From contig SIBF01000012.1 of the NCBI GenBank assembly GCA_009695275.1, positions 1-41,962 of the forward strand: DNA of 41,962 nucleotides, given 5' to 3'. Source of the stretch: Pedosphaera sp. (GTDB taxonomy: Bacteria; Verrucomicrobiota; Verrucomicrobiia; Limisphaerales; F1-12-MAGs170). Within the stretch, counting starts at the first letter, position 1. Every line of letters starts with the position of its first letter. Shown in pieces: positions 8,647 to 16,516 of the stretch. Under the pieces are notes generated by a model. The model had not been told where the DNA came from. It worked only from the letters and a program-made list of their open reading frames with translations, and did no database searches. The position numbers were made by a program, and so were the translations under genes.

Positions 8647-9860
8647 GAAGGCTGCAATTGCCAGCGCGATGTCTGCCGCAGGCCTGACGATAACGTTCTG
8701 TGATCGGCCTCATGGTGCGTCGCCATGAAATTTACACGGGAGTTTCCCAATTGCGGCACGCCCATCAAACTTAACATGCGGTGGGCGATTCCCTCCGCCG
8801 CGTCGGAGACATGCCAGCGTGCCAGCGCTTCTGACATGCGGATGCGGGCCGCTTCATTGCGAATCAGATCAAGGATGGTTCTCAGGAAATCGTTTGCTTC
8901 CACGCGGGATTGTTCGATCTGGATTGCCGCGCCAGTCTTCGCCAACGCCAGCCCATTGAAGTACTGATGATTGTCGGCGGCTGCCGGATACGGGATGAGG
9001 ACCGAGGGGACACGCATCGAAGCGATCTCGGTGATGGAAGATGCTCCGGCCCGGCTAATCACCAGCGTAGCGGCCCCAAGAGCGAGCTCCATTTCCGTCA
9101 AGAAAGGCAGAACCACCGATCGAGAACCCACGCTAGCGTAAGCCGCCCGCACCGATTCAATATCTTTCGTGCCCGTCAGGTGAACAAACTGCAACTCTGG
9201 CATCTGCTTCACCAACGTTGGAAGAATATCGCAGACGAGCCGGTTGATGCCGCTCGCTCCCTGGCTTCCTCCGGTGATAACCAACACCGGTTTCTCCGCG
9301 GCAAGGCCGAGCGCCATGCGACATCCAGCGGAATCCATCGGCTTGAATTGCGGCCTCACGGGCATGCCGGTCAGGGCAACCCGTTGCGTTGCCAGCCGGC
9401 GGCCGGCTCCCGGAAATGCGATGAACGCTTCCTCAATCCACGGTGCCAGCCAACGATTCGCGCGGCCTGGAATCGAATTGGCCTCGTGAAGACATGCGAC
9501 CGCTCCAAAGCGCCTGCCCGCCAATACCGGCGGTGCGCTCGTAAACCCACCCATCGCGAGAACAGCAGCCGGAGAACGACGGCGGAATTCCCGGGTGCAA
9601 ATCCGGTGGGAGTTCCACAGACCGCGCAGGAAACTCCCGATCTCTCCGTTCTGAAGCCCTATCGCAGGCAAAGTCAGCACATCCATCCCCGAGGCGGACT
9701 TCACCGCATCCTGATCCACCTGCTTGGGTGAGATCAGCAATAAGATGTCACATCCCTTGTTCTGGAGAACCTCGGCCACGGCGAGTCCAGGGAAGAAATG
9801 TCCGCCTGTGCCACCGCACGCGATGGCAACCAGCGGTCGATTCAGGAGAACTCGTTTCAT
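8643..9860 (-). CDS. murG: Lipid II synthase MurG (UDP-GlcNAc transferase)
   Basis: MurG adds GlcNAc to lipid I on the cytoplasmic face of the membrane, forming lipid II. The ATG at 9860 (MKRVLLNRPLVAIACGG) gives 405 aa and lies 4 bases past the ftsW stop; longer readings would run into ftsW. The N-terminal loop ACGGTGGHFFPGLAVAEVL is the family signature. The donor-binding half has VITGGSQGASGINRLV and SRAGASSITEIASMRVPSVL followed by IPYPAAADNHQ, the GT28 motif. The protein is about 50 residues longer than E. coli MurG, with an unremarkable extra tail (roughly residues 370-405) after the last recognisable helix. Its stop overlaps the murCB start (ATGA). Confidence 0.96.
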   Translation of the reverse strand: MKRVLLNRPLVAIACGGTGGHFFPGLAVAEVLQNKGCDILLLISPKQVDQDAVKSASGMDVLTLPAIGLQNGEIGSFLRGLWNSHRICTREFRRRSPAAVLAMGGFTSAPPVLAGRRFGAVACLHEANSIPGRANRWLAPWIEEAFIAFPGAGRRLATQRVALTGMPVRPQFKPMDSAGCRMALGLAAEKPVLVITGGSQGASGINRLVCDILPTLVKQMPELQFVHLTGTKDIESVRAAYASVGSRSVVLPFLTEMELALGAATLVISRAGASSITEIASMRVPSVLIPYPAAADNHQYFNGLALAKTGAAIQIEQSRVEANDFLRTILDLIRNEAARIRMSEALARWHVSDAAEGIAHRMLSLMGVPQLGNSRVNFMATHHEADHRTLSSGLRQTSRWQLQPS

Positions 9861-9864
9861 TTTC

Positions 9865-10986
9865 TCAGGAGGAGTACGCGTGTGAGAACGGATTCTCGGT
9901 GGAGTGCTCCATGGGACGTTCCACAGCATGCCGGGCGATGCTCAACAGCACCCCCACACACCCCATCATCATGATGAGATTGGAGCCGCCATAACTGATG
10001 AACGGAAGTGGCAGTCCCTTGTTGGGGAGAACCCCGGTGACGACGGCGATATTAACGAAGGCTTGGGTTCCCACCAGAAATGTGATCCCGGCTCCAAGCA
10101 AAACCCCGAAGGTATCTGGGGCTCGCGACGCGATGCGATAGCCGCAACAGACGAAAGTTGCAAATAACGCCGTGACGCCAAGAGTTGCCGGAAGTCCGAG
10201 TTCCTCGCCGATGATTGGAAAAATAAAATCGGTATGGTGCTCAGGCAGGATTTTTTCGAGTTTCTGGCGGCTGCTGCCAAGCCCCCGCCCGGCCCAGCCG
10301 CCAGACCCGAACGCAAGGCGCGCCTCCCACGCTTGCAGTCCCCTTCCCTGCTTGGTTTCTTCCACGTGCAGCCACGAACGAATCCGTTCCGAGCGGTTGC
10401 CATTATAGGCCACGAAACATGCAAGCCCCGCAACGCAGATTAGCGCAGGAGGAATACAATACCACAGCTTCACCCCACCAAGCACGAGGAGGATCATGCT
10501 GACCATGCCCAGCAAAATTGTTGTTCCCACGTCCGGCTCAACAACAACCAACGCGAGAACCGGTCCAATAAAGAGGGCTGGCCGCACAATGCCATGCCAG
10601 AATCGCGGCATAAGCACATGATATTTTTCCGCGTACCAGGCCAGAACAAGGATCAAAGATAATTTCGCCAGCTCTGACGCTTGAAATGAAAATCCACCAA
10701 CCTTGAACCAACGCCTCGAACCGTTCGTCAGCTTCGTGAAAAGAACTCCCACCAGGAGCAGGATGGTAATTGCGAAGAGGACCCAGGCCAGCTTGCGCAG
10801 AATCCGATAGTCCAGACTCGCCGCCGCGATGCAAACCACGAGGCCAATTCCAAACGAGATGAATTGCATCACGAAGAATTGAGTTCCGCCCGCCTTGTGG
10901 ATATTGCCAGCGCTATACATCATCACCAGCCCGAGAGAAACCAGGCTGCTCACGCAGAACACCATCAATGTCGTTGCGGCTTTCAT
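9865..10986 (-). CDS. ftsW: Septal peptidoglycan polymerase FtsW (SEDS family)
   Basis: This 373-aa polytopic inner-membrane glycosyltransferase polymerises lipid II at the septum with its partner FtsI. About ten hydrophobic helices are visible. SEDS landmarks are LGLVMMYSAG near the N-terminus, NGSRRWFKVGGFSFQASELAK (broken here by the limit on quoted length: NGSRRW, then FQASELAK), VVVEPDVGTTIL, the extracytoplasmic EARLAFGSGGWAGRGLGSS region, LPEHHTDFIFPIIGEELG, and GLPLPFISYGGSNL near the C-terminus. It is followed after 4 bases by murG. Upstream is a 199-base gap containing a strong hairpin (11053-11108). An in-frame stop shortly before the ATG at 10986 fixes the N-terminus. Confidence 0.96.
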   Translation of the reverse strand: MKAATTLMVFCVSSLVSLGLVMMYSAGNIHKAGGTQFFVMQFISFGIGLVVCIAAASLDYRILRKLAWVLFAITILLLVGVLFTKLTNGSRRWFKVGGFSFQASELAKLSLILVLAWYAEKYHVLMPRFWHGIVRPALFIGPVLALVVVEPDVGTTILLGMVSMILLVLGGVKLWYCIPPALICVAGLACFVAYNGNRSERIRSWLHVEETKQGRGLQAWEARLAFGSGGWAGRGLGSSRQKLEKILPEHHTDFIFPIIGEELGLPATLGVTALFATFVCCGYRIASRAPDTFGVLLGAGITFLVGTQAFVNIAVVTGVLPNKGLPLPFISYGGSNLIMMMGCVGVLLSIARHAVERPMEHSTENPFSHAYSS

Positions 10987-11052
10987 CTTCGGAATCAGCG
11001 CAATAATGGAATTGATGAGATCGTTTTCACCATCGCCTTGGATGATTGAAGA

Positions 11053-11108
11053 CGGAGCAATGGGCCGTGAACCGAATCTCGGCTCCTCCCGCCGGCGCCA
11101 TTGCTCCG
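11053..11108. repeat. Strong inverted repeat between the LysM gene and ftsW
   Basis: CGGAGCAATGG (11053-11063) and CCATTGCTCCG (11098-11108) are a perfect 11-bp inverted repeat. The stem extends four more pairs (11064-11067 with 11093-11096) past a single bulged base at 11097, leaving a 25-base loop. In the transcript it would fold 67 bases upstream of the ftsW ATG. The minus-strand loop contains a purine-rich GGGAGGAG. No U-tract follows, so a simple intrinsic terminator is unlikely. It could be a processing or translation-control structure, or a dispersed palindromic element. Confidence 0.7.
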
Positions 11109-11185
11109 CGCTTCATTCCTGTTTCCACCATTGTGCATTGTGTGGCTGCGTCCCGGCACGCCGTCTGAGGCGGCGCACCGCAGGC

Positions 11186-12037
11186 TTATCGGACAACAGT
11201 ATTCCCCCCAGGGTTGGCGGACAAATTGGTGGGCGTCAAAGGAGCTGGCGTGTGATCAGGCTTCGGGGCTGCCGCCGCCGCCGGCGCGGGGATCTTGAGC
11301 TTCTGATTGACGTGCAGTTGATCGGTCTTGAGCCCATTGGCAGAACGCATCGCTTTGACCGAAACACCGTGTTGCTTGGCGATCTTCGTGAGGGTTTCAC
11401 CAGCCTTGACCTGATGCACTGACGCAGCACCGGCTGCTGGCTCGTGTTTGCCGGGTTCTGTAAATCCGATCCCGCCGCCGGAAGGTGAAGGAGCCTTGGT
11501 TGACGCCGGAATTTTCAACTTCTGACCAATCTTAAGCTTGCGTGGATCCAGGCCCGGATTGGCGGTGTTCAGCTCCCCGATGCTGACTTGGTTCGCCTTG
11601 GCGATCTTGGCCAGGGTGTCACCCCTTGCGATGGAATGCTCCCTGGCTTCGCCCGCAGTCGTCGCCGGCGGAATGTCCACCGGTGGCTGGGATGGCGGCA
11701 CGTACGTTTGATTCGCGGGCGGCACATTGACATTTGCCAGCGGATTGGGGGCAACTCCGTTTGAAAGATTGGTCAGACTCGCGCCAGGATCAGATTGGAC
11801 GGGTGGATAGTAATTGAGGTCCGGCTTCGGCATTTCTCCCGGAGCAGCCTGCGTGTCGCCAGGTTTCATCCCGGCGGACTTGGGTGGTTCATCTCGTTTG
11901 CAGCCCTGCATCAGTAGGCCGGCAAAGAAAACGGAGTGGATCGCGACGATGGTGAAAACGGCGATCTTGACTGTGGATTTGTCCTTGACTGGCTGAGGTA
12001 GCGAGCCTTGGGGCATTAGGGGGTTTGGTGTGTTCAT
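11186..12037 (-). CDS. Membrane-anchored protein with two LysM domains
   Basis: This 283-aa protein has one hydrophobic segment (about 24-44, VKIAVFTIVAIHSVFFAGLL), a Pro/Asn/Ala-rich linker (about 50-130), a first LysM (about 134-178: HSIARGDTLAKIAKANQVS to LKIGQKLKIPA) and a second LysM (about 208-250: HQVKAGETLTKIAKQHGVS to LHVNQKLKIPA). LysM domains bind the GlcNAc-MurNAc backbone, so the likely topology is an inner-membrane anchor with the repeats in the periplasm. Cys46 directly follows the hydrophobic stretch, but the preceding MQG is a poor lipobox, so lipidation is doubtful. There is no catalytic domain such as NlpC/P60 or M23. It is embedded between murD and ftsW on the same strand, suggesting a wall-binding role at the septum; this is inference. 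Confidence 0.85.
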   Translation of the reverse strand: MNTPNPLMPQGSLPQPVKDKSTVKIAVFTIVAIHSVFFAGLLMQGCKRDEPPKSAGMKPGDTQAAPGEMPKPDLNYYPPVQSDPGASLTNLSNGVAPNPLANVNVPPANQTYVPPSQPPVDIPPATTAGEAREHSIARGDTLAKIAKANQVSIGELNTANPGLDPRKLKIGQKLKIPASTKAPSPSGGGIGFTEPGKHEPAAGAASVHQVKAGETLTKIAKQHGVSVKAMRSANGLKTDQLHVNQKLKIPAPAAAAAPKPDHTPAPLTPTNLSANPGGNTVVR

Positions 12038-12152
12038 GGGTTGGCTGTGGTGATTATGGTCCTGCGTTATTCCTGGTTCACATTTGTTTATCCAAGAACT
12101 CCCTCCCCAAGGGGTTCCTGGACAAACGGTCGTTCAATTTTTTGTTCGGTTC

Positions 12153-13592
12153 TTATTTTCCAATGATTTCAACTCTTCCGCCGTGGAGCTTTGCTCCATC
12201 TGCCGTAGAATTACCCGACTGCTTGTCAATCCACCCCTTCACGGCTCGCCGAAACACGTCGCCCCTGTGCTGATAGTTTTGGAACTGGTCGAAGCTCGAG
12301 CAGCCGGGAGAAAGCAAAACTACGTCGCCGGGGGCCGCCTGGTCTGCGGCGGAGGCGACAGCTTCTAATAAAGAATCCATGACGGTGCAAGGGGTAAACA
12401 GACTCCAGGCGGCGCGGATTCTTTCCCGTGTCTCTCCAATCAAGAAAGCGTGCTTGACCCTTTGTGCCAGCAACGGGCCAATGTCGTGATAATCAAGCCC
12501 TTTGTCCTTGCCGCCCGCGACGAGCAGCACATTCGGTTCGCTGGCTTGCGCGGTCGGCATTGTCAAAAGCGCCTTGTGGATCGCGTCAAGATTTGTCCCC
12601 TTCGAATCGTTTACAAACTTGATCCCATTCCATTCGCCGACGAATTCGCAGCGATGTGGAGCGGTCGCGAAGTCCTTCAACCCCTGGACCATTTCCTCCA
12701 GCGGCAGACGCAACACCCGGCCAACCGCGAGGGCTGCCATCAAGTTTTCCGCGTTATGGGGACCGCGAAGTTTGCACCGGTCCATGTCCAACAGCGGCCC
12801 CTCCCATCCTTCAAGCCGGCTGATGATCAGCGAGCGATCGAGATGGATGTCAGCACGCCGGTTGTTGGCGCTGAAGGTGATCACCTTCGCGGGCACCGGA
12901 AGATCAAGCGACCGTAACTGCGCCAGCGCTTCGCTCTGAACGATTGCCCAGTCGAAGGACTGTTGATGCGTAAAAATTCTCGCCTTTGCCCGCGCGTAAT
13001 CCGACATGGTCGAATAGCGGTCGAGGTGATCGGGAGTGATATTCAGCAACACAGCCACGCTGGGACGGAAATACTGGATCGTCTCCAGTTGGAACGAACT
13101 CACCTCGATGGTCACCATGTCCAGGTCTTTCGTCCGCTCAACGATGTCACACAGCGGCAGACCGATGTTTCCTGCCGCGATCGTCTTCCGGTTGGAATTC
13201 GTCAGGAGCCGGCAAACGAGTTCCGTTGTGGTGGTCTTCCCGTTGGTGCCGGTGATTGCCACGTTCAAACAACGCGTATGCTGATATCCCAGCTCCAGTT
13301 CCCCAATCACGGGAATGTCGCGCCTCACAATCTCCCGCACCATCGCCGATTGCACGGGCACGCCGGGACTGAGAACGGCCAGATCGAAGGCCCTGTCAGG
13401 CACCTTCACTGCCCCCAGCAAGACGTGAACACCAAGTTTGCGAAGCTCGAATGCTTCCCGTTGGAGCGCGGGCGTGTCCGCGCCATCGACAGCGGTGACC
13501 GCAGCCTCCTTTTGGCGCAGCAGCCTGGCCGCAGCCGTACCGCTGGCGCCAAGACCGATTACCAGGACATGTTTGTTCGCCAGGGCGTACAT
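12153..13592 (-). CDS. murD: UDP-MurNAc-L-Ala--D-Glu ligase MurD
   Basis: MurD adds D-Glu to UDP-MurNAc-L-Ala in the cytoplasm using ATP. The 479-aa protein opens with the Rossmann-like VLVIGLGASGTAAARLL. It carries the ATP loop AITGTNGKTTTTELV near residue 112, NITPDHLDRYSTM, NDSKGTNLDAI in the central domain, and the C-terminal motif LLSPGCSSFDQFQNYQHRG, which distinguishes MurD from the other Mur ligases. It is somewhat longer than E. coli MurD (438 aa), with an extra C-terminal tail after the last motif. It starts 9 bases after the 86-aa membrane protein gene; TTGAGCAG just before the ATG offers a weak ribosome-binding site. Confidence 0.96.
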   Translation of the reverse strand: MYALANKHVLVIGLGASGTAAARLLRQKEAAVTAVDGADTPALQREAFELRKLGVHVLLGAVKVPDRAFDLAVLSPGVPVQSAMVREIVRRDIPVIGELELGYQHTRCLNVAITGTNGKTTTTELVCRLLTNSNRKTIAAGNIGLPLCDIVERTKDLDMVTIEVSSFQLETIQYFRPSVAVLLNITPDHLDRYSTMSDYARAKARIFTHQQSFDWAIVQSEALAQLRSLDLPVPAKVITFSANNRRADIHLDRSLIISRLEGWEGPLLDMDRCKLRGPHNAENLMAALAVGRVLRLPLEEMVQGLKDFATAPHRCEFVGEWNGIKFVNDSKGTNLDAIHKALLTMPTAQASEPNVLLVAGGKDKGLDYHDIGPLLAQRVKHAFLIGETRERIRAAWSLFTPCTVMDSLLEAVASAADQAAPGDVVLLSPGCSSFDQFQNYQHRGDVFRRAVKGWIDKQSGNSTADGAKLHGGRVEIIGK

Positions 13593-13601
13593 CTGCTCAA
13601 C

Positions 13602-13862
13602 TTAGTGCCATGAGCCCATCGCATGCGCATGGATCGGCTCCGAGTGAATTCCTCCATGCTCGGGCATCTCATGCTGCGCAGGCATGGCAGCCACGCGACC
13701 TTCATTCCGAGGCGCGGGAAGCTGCTGTTCCAACTGATCCGCGAAGGTGATATGCGGTGTGGGTTTGCTCGCTGCCCTCACCAGCCCGAACACGAACGCG
13801 AAACAAGTAATTATCCAGACACTGCCGAGCGCAAACAGCGCCACCATGATGTTATGAATCAT
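13602..13862 (-). CDS. Small single-helix membrane protein with His-rich tail, unknown function
   Basis: I do not recognise this protein. The ATG at 13862 (MIHNIMVALFALG) has GGAG six bases upstream and gives 86 aa; a GTG four codons earlier is less likely because that GGAG would lie inside the gene. Residues about 4-28 form one hydrophobic helix. The rest is soluble, and the last 25 residues contain six His (within QHEMPEHGGIHSEP and IHAHAMGSWH). It lies between mraY (52-base gap) and murD (9-base gap) on the same strand. That spacing and the good ribosome-binding site support a real gene. It could be a small divisome or precursor-pathway accessory, but nothing in the sequence proves it. The His-rich tail might bind a metal. 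Confidence 0.62.
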   Translation of the reverse strand: MIHNIMVALFALGSVWIITCFAFVFGLVRAASKPTPHITFADQLEQQLPAPRNEGRVAAMPAQHEMPEHGGIHSEPIHAHAMGSWH

Positions 13863-13914
13863 AAGAGTCTCCACTTCACTTTCATTGGGTTGTCCGTCTC
13901 ACCGTTGTAACGTT

Positions 13915-15063
13915 TCAGCGAATCTTCAAAGTGCTCAGGGCCACGACCGCGAAAAGCACGCACAGGATGTAGAACCGGGTGACCACCTGCGATTCGTACC
14001 ATCCCTTCTTCTCGAAATGATGATGCAATGGCGCCATCAGAAAAATCCGCCGCCCGGTTCCGTAGCGCTTCTTGGTGTACTTGAACCAGCCCTTCTGAAT
14101 CATCACGGACATCGCCTCCAGAACGAACACCCCACCCGCGATGAACAGAACGAAGGGTTGATGAATCAGAACCGCCATGATTCCAAGCGCGCCTCCCAGA
14201 GCGAGCGATCCTGTGTCGCCCATGAAGACCTGCGCTGGATGGCAATTGAACCAAAGAAAACCCAGACTCGCTCCGAACATGGCGGCACAGAACACCGTGA
14301 GTTCTCCGGCACCGGGGACAAACGGCACTTGAAGATAAGTCGCGATCCGGAAATTGCTGGCCACATAAGTCATCACCAGGAAGACGACGTTGACGATCAG
14401 CGTGCAGCCGATGGCGAGCCCGTCGAGTCCGTCTGTCAGATTCACCGCGTTGGAACTTCCCACGATGGTAAGTGTCACCAGGAGGATTCCCGTCAGGACC
14501 GCGCCTGTCATCACCGGATGCTTGTAGAACGGCACCATGATTTCGGTGACGAGCTTGGTGGTCGCCGGCATCCACCAAAGGTAAATCGCAATGAACAACC
14601 CCAACAAGACCTGCACCACTAGCTTCACATGGGACTTCACTCCAAGGCTGTCCTGCCTGGTGATTTTCGCGTAATCGTCGTAGAATCCCAGCCCGGCCAG
14701 GACCACCAGCGAAAGCAGTGTGAGCAGAACGAACGGATGCCACTGCGCCCATAGCAATGCCGAAAGATCCATTGCCAGGACGATCATGATGCCGCCCATC
14801 GTCGGCGTTCCGCGTTTGTTGATGACACGGGCGGCCATTCCCCCGGCCTCCTCCGCTTTGTCGCGATAATGTTGCCCAAATTTCAACTCCTTGAGCCAGG
14901 CGATCACCCGGGGCCCCAGCCACAAGCTCAACAGCAGCGCCGTGATGGCCGCGCCCGCGCTGCGAAGCGTGATGTACTGAAACATGCGCAGAAAGGAGAG
15001 CGGCTCGGCCCAGCCCGTCCCCGTCGCCACATCGTGGAAGTATTGGCTTAGATAAAAAATCAT
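13915..15063 (-). CDS. mraY: Phospho-MurNAc-pentapeptide translocase MraY
   Basis: MraY transfers phospho-MurNAc-pentapeptide to undecaprenyl phosphate, making lipid I in the inner membrane. The ATG at 15063 (MIFYLSQYFHDV) has GGAG eight bases upstream and gives 382 aa; the nine extra codons upstream are probably not translated. Family motifs are KRGTPTMGGIMIV near the N-terminus, DDYAKI in the first catalytic loop, NAVNLTDGLDGLAIG (Mg-binding Asp), GDTGSLALGGALG, and APLHHHFEKKGW (His motif) near the C-terminus. About ten hydrophobic helices alternate with these loops. It is followed by the 86-aa membrane protein gene and preceded by murF with a 55-base gap. Confidence 0.97.
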   Translation of the reverse strand: MIFYLSQYFHDVATGTGWAEPLSFLRMFQYITLRSAGAAITALLLSLWLGPRVIAWLKELKFGQHYRDKAEEAGGMAARVINKRGTPTMGGIMIVLAMDLSALLWAQWHPFVLLTLLSLVVLAGLGFYDDYAKITRQDSLGVKSHVKLVVQVLLGLFIAIYLWWMPATTKLVTEIMVPFYKHPVMTGAVLTGILLVTLTIVGSSNAVNLTDGLDGLAIGCTLIVNVVFLVMTYVASNFRIATYLQVPFVPGAGELTVFCAAMFGASLGFLWFNCHPAQVFMGDTGSLALGGALGIMAVLIHQPFVLFIAGGVFVLEAMSVMIQKGWFKYTKKRYGTGRRIFLMAPLHHHFEKKGWYESQVVTRFYILCVLFAVVALSTLKIR

Positions 15064-15118
15064 GGGCTCGCTCCGGCGGCTCAACAACAAAACAAAATTG
15101 TAGTCTCTCGCCAGTCAT

Positions 15119-16510
15119 TCACTTCACGTCCTCATTACTTCGAAGCAGATCTCCGATCCGTTCCATCCGGGTTGCGCGGGAAGCCTTGAGCAACACCACA
15201 TCGCCCGGCTGCAAATAACTCCTCACCGCGCGTCCAGCCAACTCCACATCGTTGAACTCCATCACCTGGTCCAAACCGGCGGCGCGCGCCGCGCGGCCCA
15301 TCACGGGTGCCATTTTCCCAACCGCGAACAATTGCCTCACTCCCAGTTCCGCCGCGGACCGCCCCACTTCCTCGTGTGCCGCTTCGCCATGGGCGCCCAG
15401 CTCCGCCATGTCGCCAAGCACGGCCACGCGCCGGCCGCGGCAAGGCAGCTCATGGAGGGTTTCCAACGCCGCTCGCATCGAATCCGCATTAGCGTTGTAA
15501 GCGTCATCGAGCACGCGTACATCCCGAATGGTGGAAAGTTGGAGTCTCATCTTCGCAGGCCGGCACGTGGCCAACCCGGCTTGAACTTCATCCCGCGTCA
15601 GCCCCAATTCGACGGCCACAGCCATCGCCAGCAGCGCATTCACCACCTGATGGCGACCCAGAAGCGGAAGCTGGTATTGACCGCAGAAACCGGGGACCGG
15701 CGCACTGACTTCGAAAGACATGCCGTTCTCCGCGATTCGAATGTTCAAGGCGCGCCAGGCGTTGAACGGGCCAAAGCCGACTTTGACGACAGAGGCCTTG
15801 GAACGGCTCACGACATTCCCGACCTGCTCGGTGTCACCATTGATAAACAGTTTCCCATCGGCCGGCAGCAATTCAGCCAGCACACCTTCCTCGTGGGCGA
15901 CTCCAGTAAGATCACCAAAGAATTCCAAATGCTCACGCCCGATGCTCGTGATGACTCCGTACCCTGGCTGGATCATCCGGACCAGCGGCTCGAGTTCCCC
16001 GGGATGGTTCGTCCCCACTTCGACCACCGCCGCACCGTGTGTGTGCTCCAATCCCAACAGGGTGAGCGGAACCCCAATGTCATTGTTGAAACTCGCTGGA
16101 CTGAAATGAGTATTGAAGCGCTGTCGAAGAAGACTCGCGATCAATTCTTTGGCGGTCGTTTTGCCGTTGGAACCACCGACGGCAATCACGGGCAGGCGGA
16201 ACTCGCGACGGTAAGCCGCCGCAAGTTCACCCAACGCCTGCCTCGTGTTGCCGACCGTAACCACACCACACTTGGGTAAAATTCCTGGCACCTTCGTGTT
16301 ACTGATCAGGATTGCGGCGGCCTTCTTTGCCGCGACATCATTGATGAATGCATGAGCATCGAAGTGTTCGCCTTCGACCGCGATGAACAAGTCGCCCGGG
16401 CCCGCCTGGCGCGAGTCAGTGCATACGCGCTCCACCACGATATCCCCGCCGCCAGAGAGAAGTTCTCCCCGGCAGACATCGCGAATGAACTGGAGGGTGA
16501 TCGGTCGCAT
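15119..16510 (-). CDS. murF: UDP-MurNAc-tripeptide--D-Ala-D-Ala ligase MurF
   Basis: MurF completes the cytoplasmic UDP-MurNAc-pentapeptide by adding the D-Ala-D-Ala made by Ddl. At 463 aa the length matches E. coli MurF (452). The N-terminal domain has VCTDSRQAGPGDLFIAVEGE followed by FDAHAF, the MurE/F substrate fold. The ATP loop is VGGSNGKTTAKELIASLL near residue 108. SFNNDIGVPLTLL and VEVGTNHPGELE follow, with DDAYNANADSMRAAL and VAVLGDMAELG in the C-terminal half, all MurF hallmarks. It starts 6 bases after the murE stop and is clearly in the same transcript. Confidence 0.96.
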   Translation of the reverse strand: MRPITLQFIRDVCRGELLSGGGDIVVERVCTDSRQAGPGDLFIAVEGEHFDAHAFINDVAAKKAAAILISNTKVPGILPKCGVVTVGNTRQALGELAAAYRREFRLPVIAVGGSNGKTTAKELIASLLRQRFNTHFSPASFNNDIGVPLTLLGLEHTHGAAVVEVGTNHPGELEPLVRMIQPGYGVITSIGREHLEFFGDLTGVAHEEGVLAELLPADGKLFINGDTEQVGNVVSRSKASVVKVGFGPFNAWRALNIRIAENGMSFEVSAPVPGFCGQYQLPLLGRHQVVNALLAMAVAVELGLTRDEVQAGLATCRPAKMRLQLSTIRDVRVLDDAYNANADSMRAALETLHELPCRGRRVAVLGDMAELGAHGEAAHEEVGRSAAELGVRQLFAVGKMAPVMGRAARAAGLDQVMEFNDVELAGRAVRSYLQPGDVVLLKASRATRMERIGDLLRSNEDVK

Positions 16511-16516
16511 TGTGAT

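Noticed and set aside
12092..12121. Imperfect hairpin between murD and the LysM gene
   Set aside because: Contains a mismatch and a bulge, and has no T-tract in the direction of transcription, so no terminator or attenuator is claimed.
13859..15118. Alternate minus-strand frame over mraY (419 codons)
   Set aside because: Out of frame with the clear MraY motifs and the composition is not protein-like.
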